Below, piece after piece: positions 25,328-33,536 of a DNA stretch of 64,000 nt (positions are counted from its first letter, which is position 1; each line of letters starts with the position of its first letter). The position numbers and the translations under genes are program-made. The DNA comes from CAYNSB01 sp964399625 (GTDB taxonomy: Bacteria > Planctomycetota > Phycisphaerae > Phycisphaerales > UBA1924). Where the stretch lies: the NCBI GenBank assembly GCA_964399625.1, contig CAYNSB010000010.1, positions 1 through 64,000 on the forward strand, given 5' to 3'. The notes beneath the pieces were generated by a model, which saw only the letters and a list, made by a program, of their open reading frames with translations, was not told the origin of the DNA and made no database searches.

Positions 25328-28324
25328 TTATTCGCCGCCCGGACGGACCTGCAGCTGCTGGTTCTGGGTGCCCTGCCCGTCGGTCTGCTTGCCGAAGAGG
25401 AGGAACCACGGGAACGACCCGCCGCCGCCGCCGTTGAACGTGTACTGAGCGTCCAGGGCCTTGGTGATCCGGAGCTTCGCCTCGGCGAGGTGGGCGCTCG
25501 AGTAGTCATCCAGACGCGACTTGTTCGCGTCGAGCACCTTGCCGATCTTGCCCTCGAGCTCGCGGAGCTTGGCGGTGGCGAGATTGGCGATGGGCTTGCC
25601 CGCCGCGCCGTTGTTGTCCGCGCCGGTGAGCGAGAGATCGATCAGGCGATCGAGGTGCTCGCGCTGCAGGTTGCGGCGCAGGCTCGAGATCATCGGCTGG
25701 CGGTTGGTGAACCGCCCGCCCTCGGACTTGTCCAGCTCCGCCCACACGGCGCCGTTGATCGCGTTGAGCACCTCGGGCAGCGTCACGGCGTCCTTGTCGC
25801 TCGCGTTCAGCGACTCGTTGTCGTACACGCGCCGGAGCGTCGAGGGGTTCATGAGCATCGTCAGCGCCGAGGACTGCATGCCGATGATGCGGTCGTGGAT
25901 GGGGAAAACGGGCTCGCTGTCGGCGTTGCCGCCGCCGTCCCACCACTTGTCGACGGTGAGGCGCGTGAGCAGCTCGGGCGTGATGCCGAACGCCTCGTCC
26001 GCGAACGCGTTCTCCAGCACGAACTTGAGCGCCGCGCGCTGCTGCTCGGGCGGGATGGGCGCGATCGGTGCGCGGTTGCCCGGGTCGCCCTTCTTGTCGC
26101 GGTTGATGAACGACCCGCCGAGCCACGTGGACATGATGTTCACCGCGTCCATCTGCGTGCCCAGGGTGATGTTGTACCCGCGCCGGGCCTTGGCCCAGCT
26201 GTCGCCGTCCTTCACGAACTTGTCGGCGATGCGATCACGCAGGAACTTCGCCAGACGCATGCGGCTCATGGCGTAGTCGCGCGGGTCGGCCGCGAAGTCG
26301 TAGCGCCGCGCGAGCGGGTCGCACCCGCCCGTGTCCTCGTCGGTCGCGTAGGTGAGCTCGGGCTCGCCGGCGCGCTTCGCGACCTTCTCGGGGTCGTCGA
26401 ACGTGTACCCGTACTCGATCGCCCACATGTCGTAGGGGCCCACGCCCATCATGACGTACGGGCCCTGGGCCTCGCCGTCGTTCATGTTGATGTTGACGGG
26501 GATGTAGTCCATCACGGATCCCGCGACGGGCTTGTTCTGTTCCTTCCACTCCTTGCTGTTCACCTGCTTCATCGAGTAGATCGAGGTCGCGCGGAAGTTG
26601 TGGCGCAGGCCCAGCGTGTGCCCGACCTCGTGCATCGTCAGGTCCGCCAGCGCGGGCCCGACGAACCACTCGGGGATGCCGTCGATCTTGTCGCCGTCGT
26701 CCTTCTTGGGCTCATCCTTCTTGGGCTCGTCCTTCTTGCCCTCGTCCTGCGCCGCGACCTTCTCGTCCTCGAGCATGCCCATCACGTCCAGCGAGAGGCC
26801 CATGAGCGCCATGTCGCGGGACTTGCCGTCCGCCGCCATGCACAGGTACGAGTTGCCGCCCACCTCGCCGAGCAGGTTCTTGTACTCGGGGCGCGAGAGC
26901 GCGGGCAGATCGCCGGCGGGGATCGGCATGCCGCCAAAGCCCGTCACGCCCGCGCGCGACGAGAGCGAGGCGAGCGCCGCGTTCTGCTGCAGCACGTCGC
27001 GGATGACCTGGTCCCGCTGCGAGGGCGGCGCGAGCAGCACGCGCGGATCCCACTGCGGACGCCGGGAGAGCCACGCGAGCGTCTCCGGGCTCATGCCCTC
27101 CATCGCCTGCTGCGGGAGGAACTCGTTGGCCTGATACCAGAAGTGGCGGATCCATCCGTCCGTGAGCAGCACGCCCGCGTTGAGGATCTGCCCGGTCATC
27201 GGGTTGGGACGGGACGGGCCGATCGCGGTGCCGATGTCGTTGGCGAGCCAGCGGATGAACGAGTACCGCGTGTCCTCCGGGTCCTTGTCCATGTGGGCGC
27301 CGGTCGTCTTGTCCTGGTAATAGACCTCGACGGCGTCCTTGATCCCGATCTTCTCGAAGGCCTTGTTCCACGCGAGCGCGCCGTCGCGCACGTAGCGCCG
27401 ATAGCGCACGGGAACCGTGTGCTCGACGTAGTACACGATGGGCTTCTTGGGCGGGGAGAGCTTGAGCTTGGGATCGGCCTTCTCGAGCTGCCAGCGGTTC
27501 ACGTAGCGCGTCCAGACCTCGTCGGAGCGGAACTTGCCCAGGTCGCGGAAGTACGTGTAGAAGAACCCGACGCGGTTGTCCGCGACGCGCGGCTTGTAGC
27601 TCGGATTCTCCGGCAGCACGCTCACGTTGTAGTGGAACGTCTTGAGCACGCCGCCCGCCACGGGCACCTCGAACGCCGCGACGAAGTTCTCGGGGAAGCT
27701 CTTGACCTCCTTGATCGTCGCGAGCTTGGTGTTGGCGCCGTTGCCCGAGTACCCGTAGAACGTGGTGAGCTGCCCCACCAGCAGGGCGTCCAGATCGATC
27801 ACGGGCTGCCCGTTGGGGCCCATGCACACGATCGGCACGTCGAAGACGACGCGATCGGTGAAGTGGTTCTGGAGCGAGTCCTTGGACTCGTTGTCGCCCG
27901 TGGAGCGCACGCTGACCTGCGGCGTGATGAAGGCGAGGCGCTTGTCGATCTGCTTCCAGAAGCCCCAGATGGTCCCCGCCTGCAGCCCGGCGAAGATCTC
28001 GCCCGTGGGGAGCGTCATCGAGAACATGTGCTTCTGGTTCTGGTAGCCGCGCGGAAGCTCGGCGAGCAGCTGGTGGTCCTTCTTGCGCTGCCAGATCGTC
28101 ATGAACGGCTCTTCGCCGCCCGACACGTTGACCTTCTCGTAGCCCTCGGAGACCTCCTTGAAGGGCGGGTAGTCCGGCTTCTCCGCCTCTTTCGCGGGCG
28201 CGCCCGCGGCCGCGGGCGGGGGCGTCGCGGGAGGTTTCCCGTCCTGCGCCATCGTCAGATAGGCGAATCCGCCCAGCGAGGCAATGGAACCGGCGATGAT
28301 GGCAAGGGCGCGCGGCGTGAGCAT
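25328..28324 (-). CDS. Large secreted zinc-dependent metalloprotease (DUF4953/DUF5117 type)
   Basis: The 998-residue product has a signal peptide (about 1-26, FAYLTMAQ) and a Pro/Ala linker. A long N-terminal beta-rich domain (DUF5117-like) precedes a metzincin-type catalytic site HEVGHTLGLRH (His565, Glu566, His569, His575). ADLTMHEVG and RHNFRATSIYSMKQV are characteristic of this family of zinc-dependent metalloproteases in Bacteroidetes and Planctomycetes. An internal Lys/Glu/Asp-rich repeat (EGKKDEPKKDEPKKDDG) just before the active-site region is low complexity. It probably degrades extracellular protein. It is transcribed alone, with the hairpin at 25252-25275 as terminator. Confidence 0.88.
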   Translation of the reverse strand: MLTPRALAIIAGSIASLGGFAYLTMAQDGKPPATPPPAAAGAPAKEAEKPDYPPFKEVSEGYEKVNVSGGEEPFMTIWQRKKDHQLLAELPRGYQNQKHMFSMTLPTGEIFAGLQAGTIWGFWKQIDKRLAFITPQVSVRSTGDNESKDSLQNHFTDRVVFDVPIVCMGPNGQPVIDLDALLVGQLTTFYGYSGNGANTKLATIKEVKSFPENFVAAFEVPVAGGVLKTFHYNVSVLPENPSYKPRVADNRVGFFYTYFRDLGKFRSDEVWTRYVNRWQLEKADPKLKLSPPKKPIVYYVEHTVPVRYRRYVRDGALAWNKAFEKIGIKDAVEVYYQDKTTGAHMDKDPEDTRYSFIRWLANDIGTAIGPSRPNPMTGQILNAGVLLTDGWIRHFWYQANEFLPQQAMEGMSPETLAWLSRRPQWDPRVLLAPPSQRDQVIRDVLQQNAALASLSSRAGVTGFGGMPIPAGDLPALSRPEYKNLLGEVGGNSYLCMAADGKSRDMALMGLSLDVMGMLEDEKVAAQDEGKKDEPKKDEPKKDDGDKIDGIPEWFVGPALADLTMHEVGHTLGLRHNFRATSIYSMKQVNSKEWKEQNKPVAGSVMDYIPVNINMNDGEAQGPYVMMGVGPYDMWAIEYGYTFDDPEKVAKRAGEPELTYATDEDTGGCDPLARRYDFAADPRDYAMSRMRLAKFLRDRIADKFVKDGDSWAKARRGYNITLGTQMDAVNIMSTWLGGSFINRDKKGDPGNRAPIAPIPPEQQRAALKFVLENAFADEAFGITPELLTRLTVDKWWDGGGNADSEPVFPIHDRIIGMQSSALTMLMNPSTLRRVYDNESLNASDKDAVTLPEVLNAINGAVWAELDKSEGGRFTNRQPMISSLRRNLQREHLDRLIDLSLTGADNNGAAGKPIANLATAKLRELEGKIGKVLDANKSRLDDYSSAHLAEAKLRITKALDAQYTFNGGGGGSFPWFLLFGKQTDGQGTQNQQLQVRPGGE

Positions 28325-28536
28325 GTCGGAGACTCCTCAGGAGGTTGTTTCAATCAAGATGCGCCGCAATCGCGTTGGAGGCAACGCGCGACGCTGCAAT
28401 CGAATCGGATCGACCGCCCGCCCCATCTTGGACCAACGAATGATCCGCCCGGATGCCGATTTCGGCTCCCAAGGGCTCATAGTACGAATCGAAATATGTG
28501 GTTTGTTCGTGCGATCGAAACACGAACGCCGGAACT

Positions 28537-29541
28537 TCAGTGCGCTGCGATGCCGCGACTCTGGAGGAACGCGCCAAGGGTGATCGCCGCGAAGAGCACA
28601 GCCGCGATCTGGAACGGACGGTCCTTGGACGCGAGCTCCGTGGGGTCGTCGAACTGGCCCCGCTCCAGCAGCACGATGCAGCGGAGAAGTCCATAGGTCG
28701 CCGGAAGCATCGTGAACCACAGCGTGTTGAGCACCGCGACGGACTTGGCGGTCTGGGCCTGCACGTACCCCGCATAGGTGACGAGCGTCGCGACCGCGGT
28801 CACGACCACGGCCATGCGCAGCAGGTCGTCGGTGTAGTCCTGCTGGACCTTGCGCGTGGACGCGACAGCATCGCCCATGGTCCGCCGCTCACCCAGGCGC
28901 TTGCCGAAGGCGAGGAACATCGAGATGAAGAAGGTCACGTTCAGGAGCCAGGAGCTGGGAACAACTCCCGCCGCCGCGCACCCGCCCAGCACGCGCAGCA
29001 CGAAGCCCGCGGCCAGCGAGATCACATCGAGCACGGCGTGGTGTTTGAAGATCGCGCTATACAGATTTGTATTGACGATGTAGATCGCGACCGCGACGCC
29101 GAGCCAGATGGCCGACGGACGGACGCCCGATCCCGTCTCCAGCCCCATGAGGTGGGGCAGCCCCGCGAGCAGGATGCACGCCACCGCAACGACAACGAGC
29201 GTGCCGGAGAACGTCCACGCGGCGGGCACGGGCACCGCCCCCGAAGCGATCGGGCGGTGCTTCTTGCGCGGATGGAGTCGATCGGCCTCGACGTCGCGGA
29301 TGTCGTTGACGATGTAGCACGAGCTGGACGCGAACGCGAAAGCCATGAAGGCGAACGCGACCGAGAGCGCCATGGCCAGCGTCGGGGGCGTGCCCGAGGC
29401 GATGGCGTACATAGGGCCGATGACCACGAACGCGCCCTTGGCCCACTGGTGCGGGCGCGCGAGCTTCACCAGGCTCAGCGGCAGAGGCCGGCGGGCGGGA
29501 GCCGCGGCGTGGGCTGGGTTTTCCGTGGGCAGCGACGTCAT
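28537..29541 (-). CDS. UbiA-family prenyltransferase, decaprenyl-phosphate phosphoribosyltransferase-like
   Basis: The 334-residue polytopic product starts with LVKLARPHQWAKGAFVVIGP and has the first Asp-rich motif NDIRDVEADRLHP (79-91) followed by RKKHRPIASG. These features match the subgroup that moves phosphoribose to polyprenyl phosphate (Rv3806c-like), and not the quinone-pathway members. A second Asp motif lies near YSAIFKHHAVLDVISLAAGF. About nine membrane helices are seen. The product would be polyprenyl-phosphoribose, a pentose donor for surface glycans. ATG 29541 is chosen; the frame is open to 29958 without membrane or domain features. Confidence 0.78.
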   Translation of the reverse strand: MTSLPTENPAHAAAPARRPLPLSLVKLARPHQWAKGAFVVIGPMYAIASGTPPTLAMALSVAFAFMAFAFASSSCYIVNDIRDVEADRLHPRKKHRPIASGAVPVPAAWTFSGTLVVVAVACILLAGLPHLMGLETGSGVRPSAIWLGVAVAIYIVNTNLYSAIFKHHAVLDVISLAAGFVLRVLGGCAAAGVVPSSWLLNVTFFISMFLAFGKRLGERRTMGDAVASTRKVQQDYTDDLLRMAVVVTAVATLVTYAGYVQAQTAKSVAVLNTLWFTMLPATYGLLRCIVLLERGQFDDPTELASKDRPFQIAAVLFAAITLGAFLQSRGIAAH

Positions 29542-29709
29542 GCGATGCGAGCATCCTTGGCGCGAGGTCTGGAAACTATCGTCTCGATGACCGGCCCCAT
29601 GCAACCATCGGGGTCCGCGGAGCGAATGTAGGGTTCCGTCCGGATGCGAGACGCGCGGGAACTGCCTGAATTTCGTGGTGACTTGGGCCTGACAGGATAA
29701 ACTCCAGTG

Positions 29710-30015
29710 ATGAAGCGCTGGTGGCGCCACATCGCGGTGTTGATGAGTGTGCTGGCCCTCTTGGGGGTTCAGTCGCACGCGTACTGGCACCGGCACGATT
29801 GTGCTCACGCCGGGCATTTCGAGCTCGGCGACGATCACCAGTGCCAGGTGTGCGCCGTTAGCGCTCAGGCGACGGGCGACGGAATCGATACGACGCCGGT
29901 CGTCGCTGTCGCTGATGCTCCGTCGGCCGTCGTGCGCACCTTCGCTCCGCAGATCCACGGCGTGCGAGCGATCGATGTCGTGCGTTCACGCGGGCCGCCC
30001 GCTCGGATCGCCTGA
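29710..30015 (+). CDS. Small secreted His/Cys-rich protein
   Basis: The 101-residue product has a signal peptide (RHIAVLMSVLALLGVQSHA) followed by YWHRHDCAHAGHFELGDDHQ and CQVC, giving Cys31, Cys45, Cys48 and six His within 24 residues. This may bind a metal and resembles DUF2946-type short proteins, but I cannot assign it firmly. The C-terminal half is plain. GTG at 29707 directly precedes the ATG and could also be the start. It lies just upstream of the prepilin gene. Confidence 0.6.
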   Translation: MKRWWRHIAVLMSVLALLGVQSHAYWHRHDCAHAGHFELGDDHQCQVCAVSAQATGDGIDTTPVVAVADAPSAVVRTFAPQIHGVRAIDVVRSRGPPARIA

Positions 30016-30108
30016 ACCGCGGCCCGCGGCGCTGATCCGGCGCGGCGGGCGATCCCTCATCAGCACACGTTCTCTTTCCTGATCCACACTTCGATCTGGA
30101 GGTGGTCC

Positions 30109-30924
30109 ATGCGTTCGCGTGGATTCACGCTGATCGAGCTGCTGGTGGTCATCGCGATCATCGGTCTGCTCATCAGCATCTTGGTCCCCGCCCTCGGCGG
30201 GGCTCGTCGGTCCGCGCTGGCGACGCGTTGCCTGAGCAACATCCGGCAACTCGAGCTGGCGCACACGCTGTACGCCGACGCCAATAAGGGCTTCTTCGTG
30301 GACGCGGGCCTCGGGCACGGCGGGTTGAGCGACGTGCGCGATGCCTGGCCGATCACCCTCGCCCCGTACTACGGCGAGGGTCCCATCGCGCTGCGTTCTC
30401 CGGTGGACAAGAGCCGCTGGTGGCCGCAGAGCATGGGCGGAACGAGCGCGGGGCTCACGCTCGCGGAGGCGCTAGAGGCCGAGCGATCGGGGCAGGATCC
30501 GCGCGGGCAGATCGCCCGCTGGACCAGCTACGGGCTCAGCAGTTTCACGACGCGCTTCGCGGTGCCCAGCGTGACGGCGCCGAATGGCGGACGGTACCTG
30601 GGGCCGTGGGACAACCTCTCACGGATTCCTCGGCCATCCGCGACGTCGCACTTCCTGATCATGACCTTTGGCGAGGATGGGGATCCGGGCGGATTTGCGC
30701 GCTCGGACCATGTGCACGTGGAAGACTGGGGACAACTCGGCGAGTCCAACGCGCCGGCGTACGCCGCGTCGCAGTGCGAGACCGGAGCGCACGGCGGCAA
30801 GGCGCGGACGCCCGACGCGAGATCCAACTACGGGTTTCTCGATGGGCACGCCGAAACGTTGCGGTTTGGGCAGGTGTATCGCTCGTTATACGACAACAGG
30901 TTCTTTCCCGACTACGCGCGATAG
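30109..30924 (+). CDS. Prepilin-type (type II pseudopilin-like) secreted protein
   Basis: MRSRG followed by FTLIELLVVIAIIGLLISIL is a classic type IV prepilin leader, cleaved after Gly5 by prepilin peptidase. The 271-residue product has the planctomycete-specific layout: pilin helix, CLSNIRQLELAHTLYADAN, and near the C-terminus NYGFLDGHAETLRFGQ (the H-x-D-G-type end). Such proteins are abundant in this phylum; their assembly partners and substrate are not known. GGAGGTGG precedes the ATG. It heads a row of four plus-strand secreted-protein genes. Confidence 0.85.
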   Translation: MRSRGFTLIELLVVIAIIGLLISILVPALGGARRSALATRCLSNIRQLELAHTLYADANKGFFVDAGLGHGGLSDVRDAWPITLAPYYGEGPIALRSPVDKSRWWPQSMGGTSAGLTLAEALEAERSGQDPRGQIARWTSYGLSSFTTRFAVPSVTAPNGGRYLGPWDNLSRIPRPSATSHFLIMTFGEDGDPGGFARSDHVHVEDWGQLGESNAPAYAASQCETGAHGGKARTPDARSNYGFLDGHAETLRFGQVYRSLYDNRFFPDYAR

Positions 30925-30957
30925 CGCGTGGCGGACACATGACAAGGAACGAAGATC

Positions 30958-31806
30958 ATGAACACAACGACACGGCTCGCTCGCTGCTCGGGGTTCGCGC
31001 TCTGCGCGTGGGCCGCCAGCACGGGCGAGGCTCAGGTCCACGCGACCGACGTGATCCTGCAGGTTCAGAACGGCCGGATCGTGACGGGGCGGGTGGACAA
31101 CGGCGTCACCGATGCGCCCAGATACGTGTTCCTGGGCACGCTGGGCGACACGGGCGTTCCCGGTGGCACGGCCAATCCGGGATTCGATTCGGAGAACGGT
31201 ACGTTTGCGCCGCAGCAGCTCGTGGGGATCACGGTGCGCAAGGCGCTGCGGATCTGGAACGGAAGCGGATTCTCGCTCATCAGCGGGGGGCCGAATCCCG
31301 TGACCACGATGCGGCTGGTCCGAAACTCCACCGCGGTGTCAACGCCCAACGTTGATCCATCGTCGGGGACCCTCGGACCGGATCTGACGCTCGGGCAGTC
31401 CAACTCGTTGGGGCGACTGCACCAGCACCCGGCCTACCTGCTCCAGGGAGGAACGGCCCCGGGCATCTACATGCTCGAAGTGCAGGCGTGGATGGGCGAT
31501 GCCTCGACGGGCGTCTCCGATCCCATCTGCCTGCTGTTCAACCAGAACTCGGCGCAAACGGACGTGGACGCCGCGTTCAACTGGGCCGAGGCCAACTTCC
31601 ACTCGCCTCCACCGCCCGCGTGCTTCGCGAACTGCGACGGCAGCACGGGCTCACCGACGCTCACGGCGGCGGACTTCACGTGCTTCTTGACGAAGTTCCG
31701 AGCGGGCGACCCTTACGCCAACTGCGACGGGAGCACGGGCTCCCCCACGCTCACCGCTGCGGACTTCACGTGCTTCCTGGCTTCGTTTCGTGCGGGGTGC
31801 CCATGA
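30958..31806 (+). CDS. Secreted protein with GC-type dockerin, paralogue of the next gene
   Basis: The 282-residue product has a signal peptide (to about residue 25, STGEAQ), a beta-rich domain of about 190 residues and a C-terminal two-repeat GC-type dockerin (CFANCDGSTGSPTLTAADFT and FRAGDPYANCDGSTGSPTLT, ending FRAGCP). The central domain aligns with the gene at 31917: PGFDSENGT with PGFNGEDGT, VRKALRIWNGSGFSLIS with VLKAARIWSVASHDFGS, and GTAPGIYMLEVQ with GTTPGIYLLELQ. It lies 33 bp after the prepilin gene, so the two are probably co-transcribed. Confidence 0.85.
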   Translation: MNTTTRLARCSGFALCAWAASTGEAQVHATDVILQVQNGRIVTGRVDNGVTDAPRYVFLGTLGDTGVPGGTANPGFDSENGTFAPQQLVGITVRKALRIWNGSGFSLISGGPNPVTTMRLVRNSTAVSTPNVDPSSGTLGPDLTLGQSNSLGRLHQHPAYLLQGGTAPGIYMLEVQAWMGDASTGVSDPICLLFNQNSAQTDVDAAFNWAEANFHSPPPPACFANCDGSTGSPTLTAADFTCFLTKFRAGDPYANCDGSTGSPTLTAADFTCFLASFRAGCP

Positions 31807-31877
31807 CCGTTCGGGCACGCCAACCTGGAATCGATGTCGCCGCGCCCGTGCTGGGCGTGGCTGTTTCGCAAGACCAC

Positions 31878-31896
31878 GCGGAGCGTCACGCTCCGC
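31878..31896 (+). terminator. Short hairpin between the dockerin and PEP-CTERM paralogues
   Basis: GCGGAGCG (31878-31885) and CGCTCCGC (31889-31896) form an 8-bp stem with a 3-nt loop, followed by TTCTC. It may weaken read-through into the next gene or protect the upstream mRNA end; the T-tract is poor. Confidence 0.45.
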
Positions 31897-31916
31897 TTCT
31901 CAGAAAGGTTCTCTCC

Positions 31917-32609
31917 ATGCGTTCTGTGATGACATGTGTGCTGTCCGGGATCGCTCTGGCATTGCTGCCCGCGGCCGCCTTGCCTTCGGCGAGGGGCGAT
32001 GTCGGGTTCCGCATTGCGGACAATCGGTTGGTGACCTGGGAAGAGGACGATGCCGCACCGCCCGGCGAGAACTGGATCGCGCCTCGGCGCGTGTTCGGCG
32101 CCGATCTCGTGCTGATCGATGGGGTTCCCACGTCCAACGATCCCGGGTTCAACGGCGAGGACGGAACGCTCAGCGGGTTCCGCCTCGGCTTCAACGTGCT
32201 CAAGGCGGCGCGGATCTGGAGCGTCGCCTCGCACGATTTCGGCTCGATCTCGCCGCTGAGCGTGACGATGGACTCGGCGCTCGTGGGCGGCGTGGCGACG
32301 CCGGCGAGCGACCCCGCGTCGCCGATCGCGGGGCCCAACGTGCTGGTGCCCGCGGGCGAGTTCGACTTCCACTATGACTTCAACCTGAACGGGACGACCC
32401 CGGGGATCTATCTCCTCGAACTGCAGATTACAACGGACAGGCCCGGAATCGCGGCATCGTTGCCCTACTGGGTGACGCTGAACTACGGGCTCGACGCCTC
32501 CGAGCACGCGGCGGCGGTCCTGTGGGTTGAGCAGAACCTGGTGCCCGCTCCCTCTGGCCTTGGCGTGTTGCTGGGGTGCGGATTGCTGGCGATGCGCCGA
32601 CGCCGCTGA
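31917..32609 (+). CDS. PEP-CTERM-like secreted protein, paralogue of the dockerin protein
   Basis: The 230-residue product has a signal peptide (MRSVMTCVLSGIALALLPAA ending SARG), the same central domain as the preceding gene, and a C-terminus VPAPSGLGVLLGCGLLAMRR plus RR, which is the VPAP-hydrophobic-Arg pattern of PEP-CTERM sorting signals. An exosortase would cleave and sort it; none is in the window. The contrast with the dockerin end of its neighbour shows the same domain attached to two different sorting modules. Confidence 0.85.
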   Translation: MRSVMTCVLSGIALALLPAAALPSARGDVGFRIADNRLVTWEEDDAAPPGENWIAPRRVFGADLVLIDGVPTSNDPGFNGEDGTLSGFRLGFNVLKAARIWSVASHDFGSISPLSVTMDSALVGGVATPASDPASPIAGPNVLVPAGEFDFHYDFNLNGTTPGIYLLELQITTDRPGIAASLPYWVTLNYGLDASEHAAAVLWVEQNLVPAPSGLGVLLGCGLLAMRRRR

Positions 32610-32677
32610 GGCACAGACCGCGCGGGCCGCCGCTGACGTGGAGGCCCGCGCTTTCGAGACCATTCGGGAACTCAACC

Positions 32678-33532
32678 ATGGATTGCCCGAGACGCAGCGC
32701 CTTCACCCTCATCGAACTCCTGCTCGTCATCGCGGTCATCGCGGTGCTGATCGGGATCCTCTTGCCCGCGCTGGCCCACGCCCGCCACAGCGCCCGCCTC
32801 ACGGCGTGCGAGGCGAACCTGCGCTCTCGCGGGCAGGCGGTGCAGATCTACACGAGCAGCGAGCGGGATGCGATGCCGCCGGGCCTGCTGACATGGAACC
32901 GGCGACAGGACGACGGGTCGTATCAGAGCTCACTTTGGAACCTCGGGAGGTTCTTGGCGGACTACTCGGGGGCTCCGTTTCTCAGCGATCCCGATCTGCC
33001 CTTCGATGCGCCCACGGGGATGTGGCGGTGTCCGGAGATCCGGCGCGAGCAGGACGGAGCGTACTCCACGCACCAGTCGATCACGCACCAAGCGCCCAAC
33101 GCAGGAGCGTTTTCCGTCGCGTATGTGGACGACGAAACGGGAGACCGGCAGACGTTTCCCAACGTGCTCAACGGGTGGGAGGGACAGGCCGGAGCGTGGA
33201 TGAGCGCGTCGACCATCCCGCGACCCTCCGATGTCGTCGCGATCTTCGACAGCGTCACGTTCTTCTTCATCCCGCACGGGCATCGGCACGCCAACGAGAC
33301 GATCTTCCGAGCGTACCAGCTCGTCGCGGGACTGGAGAACGATGTCCGGGGCACGCACACGGCGATGGCCCGACTGCCCGCGGAGTTCGCCGACGGGCAC
33401 ACGGGCACGCTCCCCATGACCGCCGCCTATTGGCAGGACCAGAGCCGCTCCTACACACCACCCGGCGGAGGACCGAGCGTGGATCTTTACGACCGTGAGG
33501 TGCAGCGCCTGCAGTGGTACGTCCGGCGATGA
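32678..33532 (+). CDS. Prepilin-type secreted protein
   Basis: From ATG 32678 the product (284 residues) starts MDCPRRSA followed by FTLIELLLVIAVIAVLIGIL, a type IV prepilin leader with Ala in place of Gly before Phe. The layout then follows planctomycete pseudopilin-like proteins (LTACEANLRSRGQAVQIYTS) and ends with FADGHTGTLPMTAAYW, the DGH-type motif. It differs from the protein at 30109 in most of its sequence. It closes the plus-strand cluster and stops 4 bp from the convergent FG-GAP gene. Confidence 0.85.
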   Translation: MDCPRRSAFTLIELLLVIAVIAVLIGILLPALAHARHSARLTACEANLRSRGQAVQIYTSSERDAMPPGLLTWNRRQDDGSYQSSLWNLGRFLADYSGAPFLSDPDLPFDAPTGMWRCPEIRREQDGAYSTHQSITHQAPNAGAFSVAYVDDETGDRQTFPNVLNGWEGQAGAWMSASTIPRPSDVVAIFDSVTFFFIPHGHRHANETIFRAYQLVAGLENDVRGTHTAMARLPAEFADGHTGTLPMTAAYWQDQSRSYTPPGGGPSVDLYDREVQRLQWYVRR

Positions 33533-33536
33533 TGCC

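Noticed and set aside
24977..28696. A plus-strand frame of 1239 codons opposite the metalloprotease
   Set aside because: Its translation is Arg/Ala/Val/His-rich without domains, typical of the antisense of a high-GC gene.
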